A stretch of DNA of 64,000 nucleotides from [Empedobacter] haloabium (GCA_008011715.2 CP136508.1:1736001-1800000); one strand, 5' to 3'; shown: positions 1 to 8,311, counted from the stretch's first letter. Translations and numbers: made by a program. Notes: generated from the sequence alone by a model not told the origin.

Positions 1-1035
1 AGCGCGTTCTTCCTGTTCGGCGGCAAGTCGTATGCGATCTTCGCGCTGCTGTTCGGCGTCACGTTCCACTTGCAGTTCAGCGCCCGCGCTGCGCGTGGCG
101 AGGATTTCCGGCCGCGCTTCGTCTGGCGCATGCTGCTGTTGCTGGCGTTCGGCCTGTGCAACTCGCTGTTCTACCAGGGCGACATCCTGACGCTGTACGC
201 CGTGCTGGCGCTGGCGCTGCTGCCGGTGGCACGCCTGCGCGATGGCGCAGTGCTGGCTATCGCACTGCTGTTGCTGCTGCAACCGCATGCCTGGGTGGCG
301 CTGCTGCAGGCGCTGCCGGCGCCGGCCGCGACCTTGCCGGACCCGGCTTCCTGGGCCTACTTCGGCAGGGCGAACGACTATCTGGCCAATGGCACGCTGT
401 TCGACGTCTGGCATGGCAATCTCACCAATGGCAAGGAGGGCGTGGTCCGCTGGAGCTGGGAAACCGGCCGGCTGTTCCAGATTCCCGCGCTGTTCATGCT
501 GGGCATGCTGGCGGCGCGGCGCGGCCGCTTCACGTTGTCCGACGAGAACCGCGCATTCTGGCGCCGGGCCCTGCTGCTGGCCGTGCTGGCCTTCGTGCCC
601 TTATATGCGCTCAACGACCAGCTGGGCGCATGGCTGCCTGCCGAGGGGGTGCGCCGTCCCGTTGCCGTGATGGCGGCGTCGTGGATGAAGCTGGCGTTCA
701 TGGTGGTGCTCGTGGCCCTGTTCGCGCTGGCCTTCCACGCTGCCGCCGCGGCCCGGCTGCTGCGGGCGTTCGCGCCGCTGGGCCGGATGAGCCTGACCGG
801 CTATGTGCTGCAGTCCCTGGTCGGCACCGCTTTGTACTACGGCTATGGATTCGGCCTGTACCGGACCACGGGGGCGACGATGTGCCTGCTGATCGGCATC
901 GCCCTGGCACTGCTGCAGGGCGCCCTGTGCGCCTGGTGGCTGCGCCATTATCGGCAGGGGCCACTGGAGGCGCTGTGGCATCGCGTCACGTGGATCGGCG
1001 CGCCAGCGGCAGCCGTGGCGGCACCGCGTACCTGA
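1..1035 (+). CDS. DUF418 (YeiB-like) membrane protein, 5' truncated by window edge
   Basis: The reading frame is open from base 1, so the start lies outside the window; 344 codons and the stop are visible. The protein is a chain of hydrophobic helices separated by short loops, with a C-terminal stretch containing LTGYVLQSL and YGYGFGLY. That pattern is typical of the DUF418 domain of YeiB-like inner-membrane proteins. The N-terminal visible part (FFLFGGKSYAIFALLFG) also matches the family. The biochemical role of DUF418 proteins is not established; some lie near transport genes. Convergent with the yigZ gene, 25 bp away. Confidence 0.85.
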   Translation, partial: SAFFLFGGKSYAIFALLFGVTFHLQFSARAARGEDFRPRFVWRMLLLLAFGLCNSLFYQGDILTLYAVLALALLPVARLRDGAVLAIALLLLLQPHAWVALLQALPAPAATLPDPASWAYFGRANDYLANGTLFDVWHGNLTNGKEGVVRWSWETGRLFQIPALFMLGMLAARRGRFTLSDENRAFWRRALLLAVLAFVPLYALNDQLGAWLPAEGVRRPVAVMAASWMKLAFMVVLVALFALAFHAAAAARLLRAFAPLGRMSLTGYVLQSLVGTALYYGYGFGLYRTTGATMCLLIGIALALLQGALCAWWLRHYRQGPLEALWHRVTWIGAPAAAVAAPRT

Positions 1036-1060
1036 TGCGGACCCGCCATCCCCAAGGGGC

Positions 1061-1651
1061 TCAATCCGGCTCGCGCCAGCGCACGCGGCCGTTGCCCGCT
1101 TCGTTCAGCCGCGCCACCAGCGCCGGCGCGGCCGTCTCGGGCAAGGTGAAAGCCATCCGTACCTCGTCCCCATGCAGCACGTCGCCCAGCGTGGCGCCGG
1201 CGGCGTCCAGCTCGCGCCGCAGCAGGCCCTCCAGCGCATACGGCACGGCGCAGTGCAGCGTGCGCGCCTTGACGATGGCGATCCGCTCGGCCGCCAGCAG
1301 GGCCTGGGCCACGCTGTCCGTATACGCCCGCACCAGGCCGCCGGCGCCCAGCTTGACGCCGCCGAAGTAGCGCACCACCGTTGCCAGCACCCCCTCCAGG
1401 TCCTGGTGGCGCAGCACGTCCAGCATGGGCCGGCCGGCAGTGCCGCTGGGCTCGCCGTCATCGACCGCGGCTGACTGGCCACCCGCCAGCAGGGCCCAGC
1501 AGACGTGCGCGGCGCCCGGATGCTGCGCCTTCAGCTGCGCGACGACGGCCTGGGCGGCGGCCCGGTCGCTCATCGGCTGGACGCAGGCCAGGAAGCGGCT
1601 TTTCTTGATGGTCAGGTCGGCAAAGCAGGGCGTGGCGAGGGTATGCGGCAT
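1061..1651 (-). CDS. yigZ: YigZ/IMPACT family protein
   Basis: A 196-residue protein of the usual family length. It has the IMPACT N-terminal signature (KKSRFLACVQP near residues 17-27, DDGEPSGTAGRP near 64-75, VVRYFGGVKLGAGGLVRAY near 92-110) followed by a small C-terminal ferredoxin-like domain. IMPACT-type proteins are thought to bind nucleic acid or ribosomes; the exact bacterial role is unclear. The start at 1651 is the first Met and lies just before the conserved domain. Assignment to the family is firm; function is not. Confidence 0.92.
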   Translation of the reverse strand: MPHTLATPCFADLTIKKSRFLACVQPMSDRAAAQAVVAQLKAQHPGAAHVCWALLAGGQSAAVDDGEPSGTAGRPMLDVLRHQDLEGVLATVVRYFGGVKLGAGGLVRAYTDSVAQALLAAERIAIVKARTLHCAVPYALEGLLRRELDAAGATLGDVLHGDEVRMAFTLPETAAPALVARLNEAGNGRVRWREPD

Positions 1652-1805
1652 GGGGGAGCGTGAACGGATGGAGCGCCGATTGTACCGGGCCGCGGGCCTG
1701 ACCGTGCAGTGGCGGGCGATCCGGTAGGCAATTCCAATCGCTCAGGCATGCGCCCGCGTGCTAAGGTGAAGGCCGCCCGTCAGTCATGAGAAGGGAGGCG
1801 ACAGC

Positions 1806-2054
1806 ATGGGAGTCATCGACGAACGACGCAGGGACAGCGCCACCGCCCACATCATCGACCATGGGGTATCGGTTGCCTGCACGCACGGCTGGCGCTACGC
1901 GGCGCATTACCTGGAGAACCAGGGCGTTGCCGCGGCCACGATCCGGCGCGTGCTGCTGGGCGACGGCAGCGCGCGTGCCGGTGCCAGCTGTGCGCCGCAC
2001 TGGTACGGCGTGCCGGCGCGGGAGCGCGACAGCCTGCCCGGCGCCAGCACCTGA
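1806..2054 (+). CDS. small protein of unknown function
   Basis: An 82-residue ORF with a good Shine-Dalgarno sequence (GGGAGG) 8 bases before the ATG. No signal peptide or membrane segment. I do not recognise the family. Its middle part (IIDHGVSVAC...HYLENQGVAAATIRRVL) lines up with the C-terminal half of the convergent neighbour at 2062-2529 (IIDQALVLLE...EEFLRMHCVGTATIMRVL), so the two look like relatives that share a helical module of about 36 residues. The resemblance and the ribosome binding site argue that this short ORF is real. Confidence 0.6.
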   Translation: MGVIDERRRDSATAHIIDHGVSVACTHGWRYAAHYLENQGVAAATIRRVLLGDGSARAGASCAPHWYGVPARERDSLPGAST

Positions 2055-2061
2055 CGGCGAC

Positions 2062-2529
2062 TCAGGGCGCCAGCGCGCCGCTGTGTTCCGGCTGGCTGGC
2101 CGGCTGCCGGCGCGCGCCGCTGCGGCGCCGGTTCGGGTCGTACAACACGCGCATGATGGTGGCCGTGCCCACGCAGTGCATGCGCAGGAACTCTTCGGCG
2201 TAATGGCGGTCGTGGCGCTCCAGCAGCACGAGCGCCTGGTCGATGATCGTCGCCAGTTCCACATTGCTGCGCGGGCAGGGCGCGCTCGGGCTGCGCGCCG
2301 AAATACAAGGCATCGACCGTCGCAGCCGGTCCTCGCGCGTGCCGGGATGCCGGGCATCCGTGGCCCGCCGCGGCCCGCCCCGGGACAGCACGCGCAATGC
2401 CACGTGGCGCGGCACTTCGCGCATGCGCATATGGCGCCAGGCCTTGACGCAGCCCCACAGGAGGTCGATATCCAGTGCGGCCGCGACAGCCAGCGCGGTC
2501 TGTTGGTCCTTGCGCTGATCGATGGTCAT
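2062..2529 (-). CDS. hypothetical protein sharing a module with its neighbour
   Basis: A 155-residue protein if translation starts at the ATG at 2529 (MTIDQRKDQQ), with a weak GAGG upstream. An in-frame start at 2589 would add 20 unlikely residues. The sequence is mostly helical and very basic in the middle and C terminus (PNRRRSGARR). Residues around 110-145 resemble the protein encoded at 1806-2054 (HYAEEFLRMHCVGTATIMRVL against RYAAHYLENQGVAAATIRRVL). No catalytic motif is visible and I do not recognise a named family. The two stop codons are only a few bases apart, so the genes are convergent. Confidence 0.55.
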   Translation of the reverse strand: MTIDQRKDQQTALAVAAALDIDLLWGCVKAWRHMRMREVPRHVALRVLSRGGPRRATDARHPGTREDRLRRSMPCISARSPSAPCPRSNVELATIIDQALVLLERHDRHYAEEFLRMHCVGTATIMRVLYDPNRRRSGARRQPASQPEHSGALAP

Positions 2530-2690
2530 CTGAGCCTCGCAACTGCCGTTGAAGTCTCGCGGAAAGTGTCGCAGGAAGCCTGGCAGCATCGTGCGGCGAT
2601 CCTGCAGCCATGCTGCCGAAGGGATGGCATGACCTTAGCACGTAACCGGGCCGTTGGTCATTGAATTTGGCAATGGACCGGCGCGGCATG

Positions 2691-2716
2691 AAAAAAGGCC
2701 CTGCGCTGGCAGGGCC
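2691..2716 (-). terminator. rho-independent terminator of the cohesin/PEP-CTERM gene
   Basis: Read on the minus strand there is an 8-bp stem GGCCCTGC/GCAGGGCC with a 4-base loop followed by six T. It lies 19 bases after the stop of the gene at 2735-3304. Confidence 0.85.
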
Positions 2717-2734
2717 CGGTCATGACTGTGACGC

Positions 2735-3304
2735 TCAACCGATCCGGCGCCGCCGCAGCGCCGCCAGGCCGACCAGTCCGACACCGAGCATCAGGTAGGC
2801 ACCCGGTTCCGGCACGGCCTGCAGCGGCGTCGACTCGATGCGCACGGCCACCTCGCCCAAGCGCGAGTCGAGGAACAGCGCGTCCGAGAACGTCAGCGGG
2901 GTGGTGCCGACGCCGATCACGTCGAAGCGGATGTGCGCCAGCGCGCCGCCGCCGCTGACGCCGGCCGACGGTCCCACCAGCGTGTTGTAGACGAACGAGA
3001 CGGCACCGGTCGTATTGTCGATGCTGCCGTAGCCGCTGACCGTATTGCCGCCGGAACCCAGGAAGGCGCCTTCGGTGACGCCGGTTGCGCGCAGGACGCC
3101 CGGATCGAACGACAGCGAGAACTGATATCCATACAGGTCGCTGACATCGGCGATCAGCACGCTCAGGTCGACCGTCGAGCCGAGTACGGCCGGGTTCGGG
3201 GTTGCGCTGACGGACAACACGGGAGCGGCCAATGCCTGTGCGGACGCTGCGCCCAGCAGCAGCGCGATCAACAGGCGGTTATTCCAGGCTTGCCAACTAT
3301 TCAC
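2735..3304 (-). CDS. PEP-CTERM protein with cohesin-like domain
   Basis: A 189-residue secreted protein. Residues 1-26 are a signal peptide ending in ALAA. Residues about 28-155 read as a cohesin domain (LSVSATPNPAVLGSTVDLSV, then LYGYQFSLSFDPGVLRATGV, then a glycine-rich strand and ALAHIRFDVIG). The C terminus has the VPEPG motif, a hydrophobic helix and an RRRR tail, which is the PEP-CTERM sorting signal processed by exosortase. The start is supported by AAGGAG just upstream. The downstream gene on the same strand is the exception that makes this interesting: the neighbour at 3422-6424 carries a C-terminal dockerin. Cohesin-dockerin pairing is inference from that adjacency; the domain calls come from sequence pattern only. 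Confidence 0.85.
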   Translation of the reverse strand: MNSWQAWNNRLLIALLLGAASAQALAAPVLSVSATPNPAVLGSTVDLSVLIADVSDLYGYQFSLSFDPGVLRATGVTEGAFLGSGGNTVSGYGSIDNTTGAVSFVYNTLVGPSAGVSGGGALAHIRFDVIGVGTTPLTFSDALFLDSRLGEVAVRIESTPLQAVPEPGAYLMLGVGLVGLAALRRRRIG

Positions 3305-3421
3305 ATTAATCTCCTTTGCCCCAGGCGCGCGCGGCCCGCGGGCGTTGATGGACCCGCCGGCATGCCGGCGGGAGTCTGCCGATGCGGCGGGCCGGCTGGC
3401 CCGCCGCGCCGTGGTGCCGCA

Positions 3422-6400
3422 TCAGCTGCAGGACGAGCCCTTGGCTACCAGCTGCGAGACGCCGCTCAGGTCGCGGATATCGACCACGCCGTCGCCGTTG
3501 ACATCAGCGCGGGCGTCATACCCGGGCTGGCCGCTGCGCTTGCCCAATGCGCCGCGCACGATGGTCAGGTCGGCGCAATCGGCAGTGCCGTCGCCGTTGA
3601 CGTCGCCCGCCAGCCGGATCGTGAAGTTCGCGTTCGAGACGTCGAAGAACACGTTGCCCACGGCCGCGACCTTGATGCGTGCCGTCTTCGAGGCGACGGC
3701 TGGCAAGGTGACCGCCGTGCTGCCGCTGTTCGGCGTGCTTTCCGCCAGCACGTGCGGGAACGTCTTGCCGCCGTCCAGCGACAGGGTGATGCGCACGTTC
3801 TGCGTATTCACCGGCGCGGCATTGGTGTTGGCGACGCTCCAGGTGACGGTCTGCGTCGAGCCCGCGTTGACCGTCGCCGCCGCGTTGTGCGACGTGACGC
3901 GGAACGGGCCCGCGTCCGGCGCCAGCGTCAGGCGCGTGCTGGCGCTGCCCACGCCGCCCTGGCCGTCACGCACGGTCAGGCGGAAGTTCAGCGCACGCGG
4001 ATTGACACCCGGCAGGCCGACGTAGTCCGCGGTCGGCAGGAATTCCGAGAAGCAGTCGATGTCGGCCGCCGTCGGGTTCGAGGCCGGCGTCGCGCAGGCG
4101 CCCGTTTCCGCGTTCGTGTTGTTGGCCAGGATCTGCGCGATATCGGGGAACACCCGGGTCGGGTCGGCCGTCGTCTGGTTCTCGCCCGGCGAGTTGTACT
4201 GGATCGTGCCGCTGCTCGTCACGACGGCGCGCACGCCGAACTGGCGGAACAGGGGGCCGCTGGTCTTGGTGTTGTCCAGCAGTGCCGTGCCGCCGTTGCC
4301 GCCGCGGTCGGTCTGCTCCCACAGGTAGGTCAGCGGGTCGCCGTCGGCATCGGCCGCGCTGCCGGTCAGCGCGAAGGGCGTGCGCAGCGGGATCGCGTAC
4401 CCGGCCGGCACCGTCACGACGGGTGCCGCGTTGCCGGTCGCGCTGACCTTGCCACCGCGCGCGGTCGGACCGCCGGCGGTGATCTCGCCCACGACGGCGC
4501 TGCAACCGCCCGTGCAGTTGACGATTTCGAGCTGCGCGACATTGGTGCCCGCCAGCGTACCGTTGAACGTGACGGTGAAGCCCGTGTCCGAGACGCTGCT
4601 GATGGCGGCGGTGGCGCCGGCCGGCCAGCCCTCGATGCTCTGGATGGCTTCCTTCAGCGCGCCGACGCTGTAGTTGCGGCCGCGCACGATCGGTGCGGAC
4701 AGCTTGCCGTTCCAGCGGACCTGGAATTGCTGGCCGTCGGTCGCGAACTTGCGCAGCGCCACCATCTGGACTTCGTTCAGCACGCTTTCGGCGCCACTGA
4801 CGTAGCTGACGATCTCGTCGAAGCTGCGCTGCGACCAGTACGGGTCGCTGTGCGGCTGCAGGTTGTCGGTGCTGCAGATGCCGGCGTAGGCCATGATGGA
4901 CGAGCCGCTGCCCGGCTCGACCGACGTTTCCGGATTGCGGTTGCCACCCGAGCAGCTGGAAGTGACGCCGTTGAACGTGTGGTTGCCGGAGAACTGGTGG
5001 CCCAGCTCGTGCGCCACGTAGTCCACCGCGAACAGGTCGCCCACCGGCGTCGGTACGCCGGTGCAACCCTGCGCCTTGGCGCTGCCGCCCACCACGCCCA
5101 GGCTGGCGATGCCGCCGCCGTTCAGGCCCAGCCCGATGTGGCCGACGTCGAAGTTGCTGGCGCCGGCCAGCAGGCCCGTGACGATACGGTTGCGGCCCAG
5201 CAGGCTGCTGCTGCAGCCGCTGGCCTGGCTCGGCGTGTAGCAGGCGGTGGCGCCGCACGGGCCATCGGCGCCCGTCATCTCGGCCGCCGTGTTCAGGTTG
5301 AGCTTGTCGGTGGCGTCGATCAGCACCAGGCGGATCGACGTCTCGTCCTCGTACACCTGGCTGACGCGGTTGATCAGCGTGACCTTGGCGGCGGTGACGT
5401 TGGCCGCGCCGAAATAGCTGGCGTACGACGGGTCGGTCACGAGGGCCAGGCGGTAGGTGCGCAGCTGGCTGCCCGTGCTGGCCTCGACGGCCGCGTCCTC
5501 GCGCACCACGTGGTAGGCTGCCGCGCTGGTGTTGCGGCCGTCGCTGGCCGTGACCTCGTAGGCGCCCGGGTTGCCGTTCGGGTCGGCCGTCAGCGTCGCC
5601 TTCACCGTACCGTCCTGGTCGGCGGTGGCGGTAACGGTGCGCAGCGGTGCGCTGTCGCCCTCGGCGCGCACGGTCAGGTTGACGCTGGCGCCCGGCGCGA
5701 AGCCGACGCCGCGCACTTCCAGCGCGTCGCCCGCGCGGTAGAAGCCGCGGGTCAGCGTCAGCTGCGCTTCCGCCAGCGGTTTTTCCAGCAGCGGACCATG
5801 CTGGTTCGGCAGGTCGCGCCGGTGATAGCTGGCATACAGGCTGTCGTCCAGGTGATAGTACGGATCGACATACCAGCCGCCGTTCGGCGAGCGCACCGAG
5901 GCGTGCAGGCCCAGCGGCGTGATGTCCATGCGCAGCGTCGCGCCCGGGTCGTCCACGCCCTTGCCTTTATAAGTCTTGATATCCGGGTGCTTGGCGGCCA
6001 AGCCCGCTTCCATTACGGGCGACTCGACGATGACGAAGCGCTGGTAGCCGCCGTCCGGATGGGGCAGCGAAATGGTCTGCTCGCCGACGACGGCGCCGTC
6101 GCGGCGCTCCATCGGCGCGCCGGCCGTCAGCGACCGCATGCCGCCCTTGTCCAGGGTGGCCGCATGGAATTTGCGCGGCTTGACGGACAGCTGGCGGCCG
6201 CCGCCCACGGTCAACGATTCCGTCGGCACCGGCACGCTTTGCCAGTACGCGGCCGCCGCCTGGGTCGACACCGGCGCGCTCGCCTGCGCCGCGTGGGCCG
6301 GGGCGAGGGCGGCGGCCCATCCGAGGGCGATGCACAGGGCCAGCGTGGTGCGTGCGCCGGGGCCGCGCTTGGTCGGTCGGGTCAGCCCATCGGGTGCGGA

Positions 6401-6424
6401 CGGGGGCGAAAGCTTGATTCTCAT
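3422..6424 (-). CDS. secreted reprolysin-like zinc metallopeptidase with C-terminal dockerin
   Basis: A 1000-residue exported protein. A long basic N-region is followed by a hydrophobic segment ending APAHAAQA. The metzincin zinc site HELGHQFSGNH lies at residues about 472-482 and the Met-turn (SIMAYAGIC) follows, giving a reprolysin-type (M12B-like) catalytic domain at roughly 320-560. Ig-like and Ca-binding regions follow. The last 65 residues contain two DxNxDGxxD loops (DVNGDGTADCADL and DVNGDGVVDIRDL) spaced as in a dockerin. AAAGGA precedes the ATG. The third zinc-motif glycine normally at position 8 of HExxHxxGxxH is a serine here, with glycine next to it. It probably acts outside the cell on protein substrates; the substrate is unknown. 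The gene is upstream of the cohesin gene on the same strand. Confidence 0.88.
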   Translation of the reverse strand: MRIKLSPPSAPDGLTRPTKRGPGARTTLALCIALGWAAALAPAHAAQASAPVSTQAAAAYWQSVPVPTESLTVGGGRQLSVKPRKFHAATLDKGGMRSLTAGAPMERRDGAVVGEQTISLPHPDGGYQRFVIVESPVMEAGLAAKHPDIKTYKGKGVDDPGATLRMDITPLGLHASVRSPNGGWYVDPYYHLDDSLYASYHRRDLPNQHGPLLEKPLAEAQLTLTRGFYRAGDALEVRGVGFAPGASVNLTVRAEGDSAPLRTVTATADQDGTVKATLTADPNGNPGAYEVTASDGRNTSAAAYHVVREDAAVEASTGSQLRTYRLALVTDPSYASYFGAANVTAAKVTLINRVSQVYEDETSIRLVLIDATDKLNLNTAAEMTGADGPCGATACYTPSQASGCSSSLLGRNRIVTGLLAGASNFDVGHIGLGLNGGGIASLGVVGGSAKAQGCTGVPTPVGDLFAVDYVAHELGHQFSGNHTFNGVTSSCSGGNRNPETSVEPGSGSSIMAYAGICSTDNLQPHSDPYWSQRSFDEIVSYVSGAESVLNEVQMVALRKFATDGQQFQVRWNGKLSAPIVRGRNYSVGALKEAIQSIEGWPAGATAAISSVSDTGFTVTFNGTLAGTNVAQLEIVNCTGGCSAVVGEITAGGPTARGGKVSATGNAAPVVTVPAGYAIPLRTPFALTGSAADADGDPLTYLWEQTDRGGNGGTALLDNTKTSGPLFRQFGVRAVVTSSGTIQYNSPGENQTTADPTRVFPDIAQILANNTNAETGACATPASNPTAADIDCFSEFLPTADYVGLPGVNPRALNFRLTVRDGQGGVGSASTRLTLAPDAGPFRVTSHNAAATVNAGSTQTVTWSVANTNAAPVNTQNVRITLSLDGGKTFPHVLAESTPNSGSTAVTLPAVASKTARIKVAAVGNVFFDVSNANFTIRLAGDVNGDGTADCADLTIVRGALGKRSGQPGYDARADVNGDGVVDIRDLSGVSQLVAKGSSCS

Positions 6425-6832
6425 GCGGTGTCCTTTCGGGTATCGGATTCTCTACACTTCGGTGGCCGTTCTGTGTTGTGGTCCTGTCCTGTGACGGCCG
6501 GCGGTCGCGTGCCCGCCGTCCGTTGTACGGGCGGCATGTTTTTAAGGCAACGGCCAAGTATTGCTGAATTGTCTAGCTGTCACAACCGTATTTAGTCGGC
6601 TGTTGTAAAGAAGATAAAGCTATTGCGCCAGGGGGCGAGTTGGTCTAGGAAGGCGGTATGCGCCGGGGGCGCCGGCACGCCGGCAAATGGACGAGCATGA
6701 AGGGCCCGGGTCAGCCCGCCAGGCATGCTCCGCGTTATGTTAGATGGGCGCGCGACATCATCAGATGGGTCTGCTAAGCTGACTTATCACTTGCTAGTGT
6801 CGTGGAACTTTTTGTAAGGATGGGAGTCTGCC
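6425..6832. promoter_or_regulatory. divergent intergenic region (408 bp)
   Basis: Spacer between the metallopeptidase and the second PEP-CTERM gene, which point away from each other. It is locally AT-richer than its surroundings at 6540-6640 and must hold promoters for both. A GC palindrome (CCGGCACGCCGG) lies near 6670. I could not assign -35/-10 boxes with confidence, and I see no gene here. Confidence 0.4.
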
Positions 6833-7381
6833 ATGTGGACGAAACTATTGTGTGCTGCGGCGCTCGGCGCGGCGGCGGCCGGCGCGTCGGCCGAGACCTC
6901 TTGGGATTTCAGCTATACGGGCTTTCTGAACGGGGAAACCAATGTGTTCGATCCAACCCTGCGTTACAGCGGCAGCTTCGCAGGCGAGGACAGCGACGGT
7001 AACGGCGAGCTCGACATCACTGAGCTGACGCACTTCAGCTGGGACGACAAGCTCTACATCGACCGCGGCGGGCGGCCCTGTGGCCCGGGCCAGTGCGAGC
7101 TGCACAAGTTCACCTACGACCTGGGGCTGAGCAAACTCAACTTCGTCTCCGAGTGGACGTATGCCGACGACGCCTCGCGCTCATCGGGCTCGACCATCGC
7201 CGGTTCGCAGCTGAGCTTTTTCGGCTACACGCAAGGTGGCGGCACGATCGCGTCGAACCTGCTGTGGACGCCGGAAACGCGCTTCGTCATCAACGCGGTG
7301 CCGGAGCCGGCGACCGTCGTCATGCTGGGCGTAGGCCTGGCGGCGATCGGGGTGGTGGCGCGGCGGCGCCGGGCGGACTGA
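6833..7381 (+). CDS. PEP-CTERM protein with an EF-hand-like loop
   Basis: A 182-residue exported protein: signal peptide 1-20 (ending GASA), then a beta-rich domain, then VPEPATVVMLG, a hydrophobic helix and a basic RRRR tail, the PEP-CTERM sorting signal. Residues 53-64 read DSDGNGELDITE, which fits a 12-residue calcium-binding loop (D1, D3, N5, G6, D9, E12). Two cysteines (CGPGQC) may form a disulfide. GGGAG lies before the ATG. Function unknown; it is predicted to be held in the envelope and released by an exosortase, which is not encoded in this window. Confidence 0.85.
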   Translation: MWTKLLCAAALGAAAAGASAETSWDFSYTGFLNGETNVFDPTLRYSGSFAGEDSDGNGELDITELTHFSWDDKLYIDRGGRPCGPGQCELHKFTYDLGLSKLNFVSEWTYADDASRSSGSTIAGSQLSFFGYTQGGGTIASNLLWTPETRFVINAVPEPATVVMLGVGLAAIGVVARRRRAD

Positions 7382-7393
7382 GGCCTGGTTGCG

Positions 7394-7840
7394 TCAGTCC
7401 GGCACGACGGCGCGGAACGTGATCTCGATCAGCTGATCGGGAAACGCCAGCTGGGAAATGCCGATCAGGTTGCTGGCCACGGCCGGCTGGTCGCTGCCGT
7501 ATACCTCCTTGCGCACCGCGCCGGCGGCCTTGAAGGCCGCACCCACGTCCAGCACATACAGCGTTTCCTCGACCACGTGGTCGAGCGTCGCGCCGAATTG
7601 CGCCAGCAGCTCGGCGGCATTGCGATAGGTCTGGCGCATCTGCTCCGCCATATTGTCGAAGTCGCGCGGCCGCCCATGTTCGTCCAGCGCGGCGGGCGCG
7701 ACCAGCTGGCCGTCCCTGTCGTGGCTCAGCTGGCCCGACACGTAGATCGTATCCTTGACCTTCACGGCCTGGCTGTAGCCGTATGCCTGTTCCCAGGCGA
7801 CGCCGAAGTTGGCGGTGTTCTTTTCCAAAGTGGTGTGCAT
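7394..7840 (-). CDS. RidA/YjgF-YER057c-UK114 family protein
   Basis: A 148-residue protein from the ATG at 7840 (MHTTLEKNTANF), preceded by GGGGAAG. An upstream in-frame Met at 7867 is less likely. The family core is clear: VKVKDTIYVSGQLSHD near the N terminus and LDHVVEETLYVLDV in the middle. In RidA itself an arginine near PARxxV is needed for imine hydrolysis; here that stretch reads QPAVASNLIGIS, so the arginine is missing. It is better called a Rid-family protein of unknown activity than RidA. Stop-to-stop distance to the PEP-CTERM gene is 12 bp. Confidence 0.88.
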   Translation of the reverse strand: MHTTLEKNTANFGVAWEQAYGYSQAVKVKDTIYVSGQLSHDRDGQLVAPAALDEHGRPRDFDNMAEQMRQTYRNAAELLAQFGATLDHVVEETLYVLDVGAAFKAAGAVRKEVYGSDQPAVASNLIGISQLAFPDQLIEITFRAVVPD

Positions 7841-7990
7841 GTCTTCCCCTGTGACGGTTGATGGCACCGGGTGGCGCGAACCCGATGTGCTGCCGGCAGG
7901 ATAGGCGAGGGGCGGCGCCGGCGCATCTACCCGTCAGCCGGGCAGGTAGTAGCCAATTTTGGGGAGGCGGCGCTGGCCGGAGCGCCAAAA

Positions 7991-8022
7991 CGAAAACGCC
8001 AACCCGAAGGTTGGCGTTTTCG
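7991..8022 (-). terminator. terminator of the tRNA-Lys cluster, probably bidirectional
   Basis: A 14-bp perfect inverted repeat (CGAAAACGCCAACC, 4-base CGAA loop, and its complement) flanked by A and T tracts. It lies 9 bases beyond the 3' end of the last tRNA gene. Confidence 0.85.
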
Positions 8023-8030
8023 TGAATTCT

Positions 8031-8106
8031 TGGTAGGCCGTGCGGGATTCGAACCTGCGACCAACGGATTAAAAGTCCGCTGCTCTACCAGCTGAGCTAA
8101 CGACCC
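8031..8106 (-). tRNA. tRNA-Lys(UUU)
   Basis: A 76-nt cloverleaf on the minus strand with encoded CCA. The anticodon loop is CTTTTAA (anticodon TTT), the D-arm region AGCTCAGCTGGTAGAGC and the T-arm GGTTCGAATCC. Third of three tandem copies in transcription order. Confidence 0.97.
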
Positions 8107-8128
8107 AAGGTAAAACTTTTTTTGCAAG

Positions 8129-8204
8129 TGGTAGGCCGTGCGGGATTCGAACCTGCGACCAACGGATTAAAAGTCCGCTGCTCTACCAGCTGAGCTAACG
8201 ACCC
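8129..8204 (-). tRNA. tRNA-Lys(UUU)
   Basis: Same 76-nt sequence as the other two copies, with encoded CCA and anticodon TTT. It is separated from its neighbours by 22 and 31 bases of unrelated spacer. Confidence 0.97.
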
Positions 8205-8235
8205 CTTGCAGTACAACAAACAACGATCTTTCGAG

Positions 8236-8311
8236 TGGTAGGCCGTGCGGGATTCGAACCTGCGACCAACGGATTAAAAGTCCGCTGCTCTACCAGCTGA
8301 GCTAACGACCC
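8236..8311 (-). tRNA. tRNA-Lys(UUU)
   Basis: First copy in transcription order of the three identical tRNA-Lys genes; encoded CCA, anticodon TTT. A promoter would lie in the 99 bases up to the cpoB stop, or transcription continues from the tol-pal operon. Confidence 0.97.

Noticed and set aside
2933..6595. 1220-codon open frame on the plus strand opposite the metallopeptidase
   Set aside because: Its sequence is a run of Arg, Ala, Val and Gly typical of an antisense frame in GC-rich DNA; the minus strand has clear protease and dockerin motifs and a ribosome binding site.
7871..8095. 74-codon plus-strand ORF next to the tRNA genes
   Set aside because: It runs through the terminator hairpin and into a tRNA gene, so it is not a real coding region.
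8101..8311. Repeats at 8031-8311 as a CRISPR-like array
   Set aside because: The repeats are full tRNA-Lys genes with cloverleaf structure and CCA ends.
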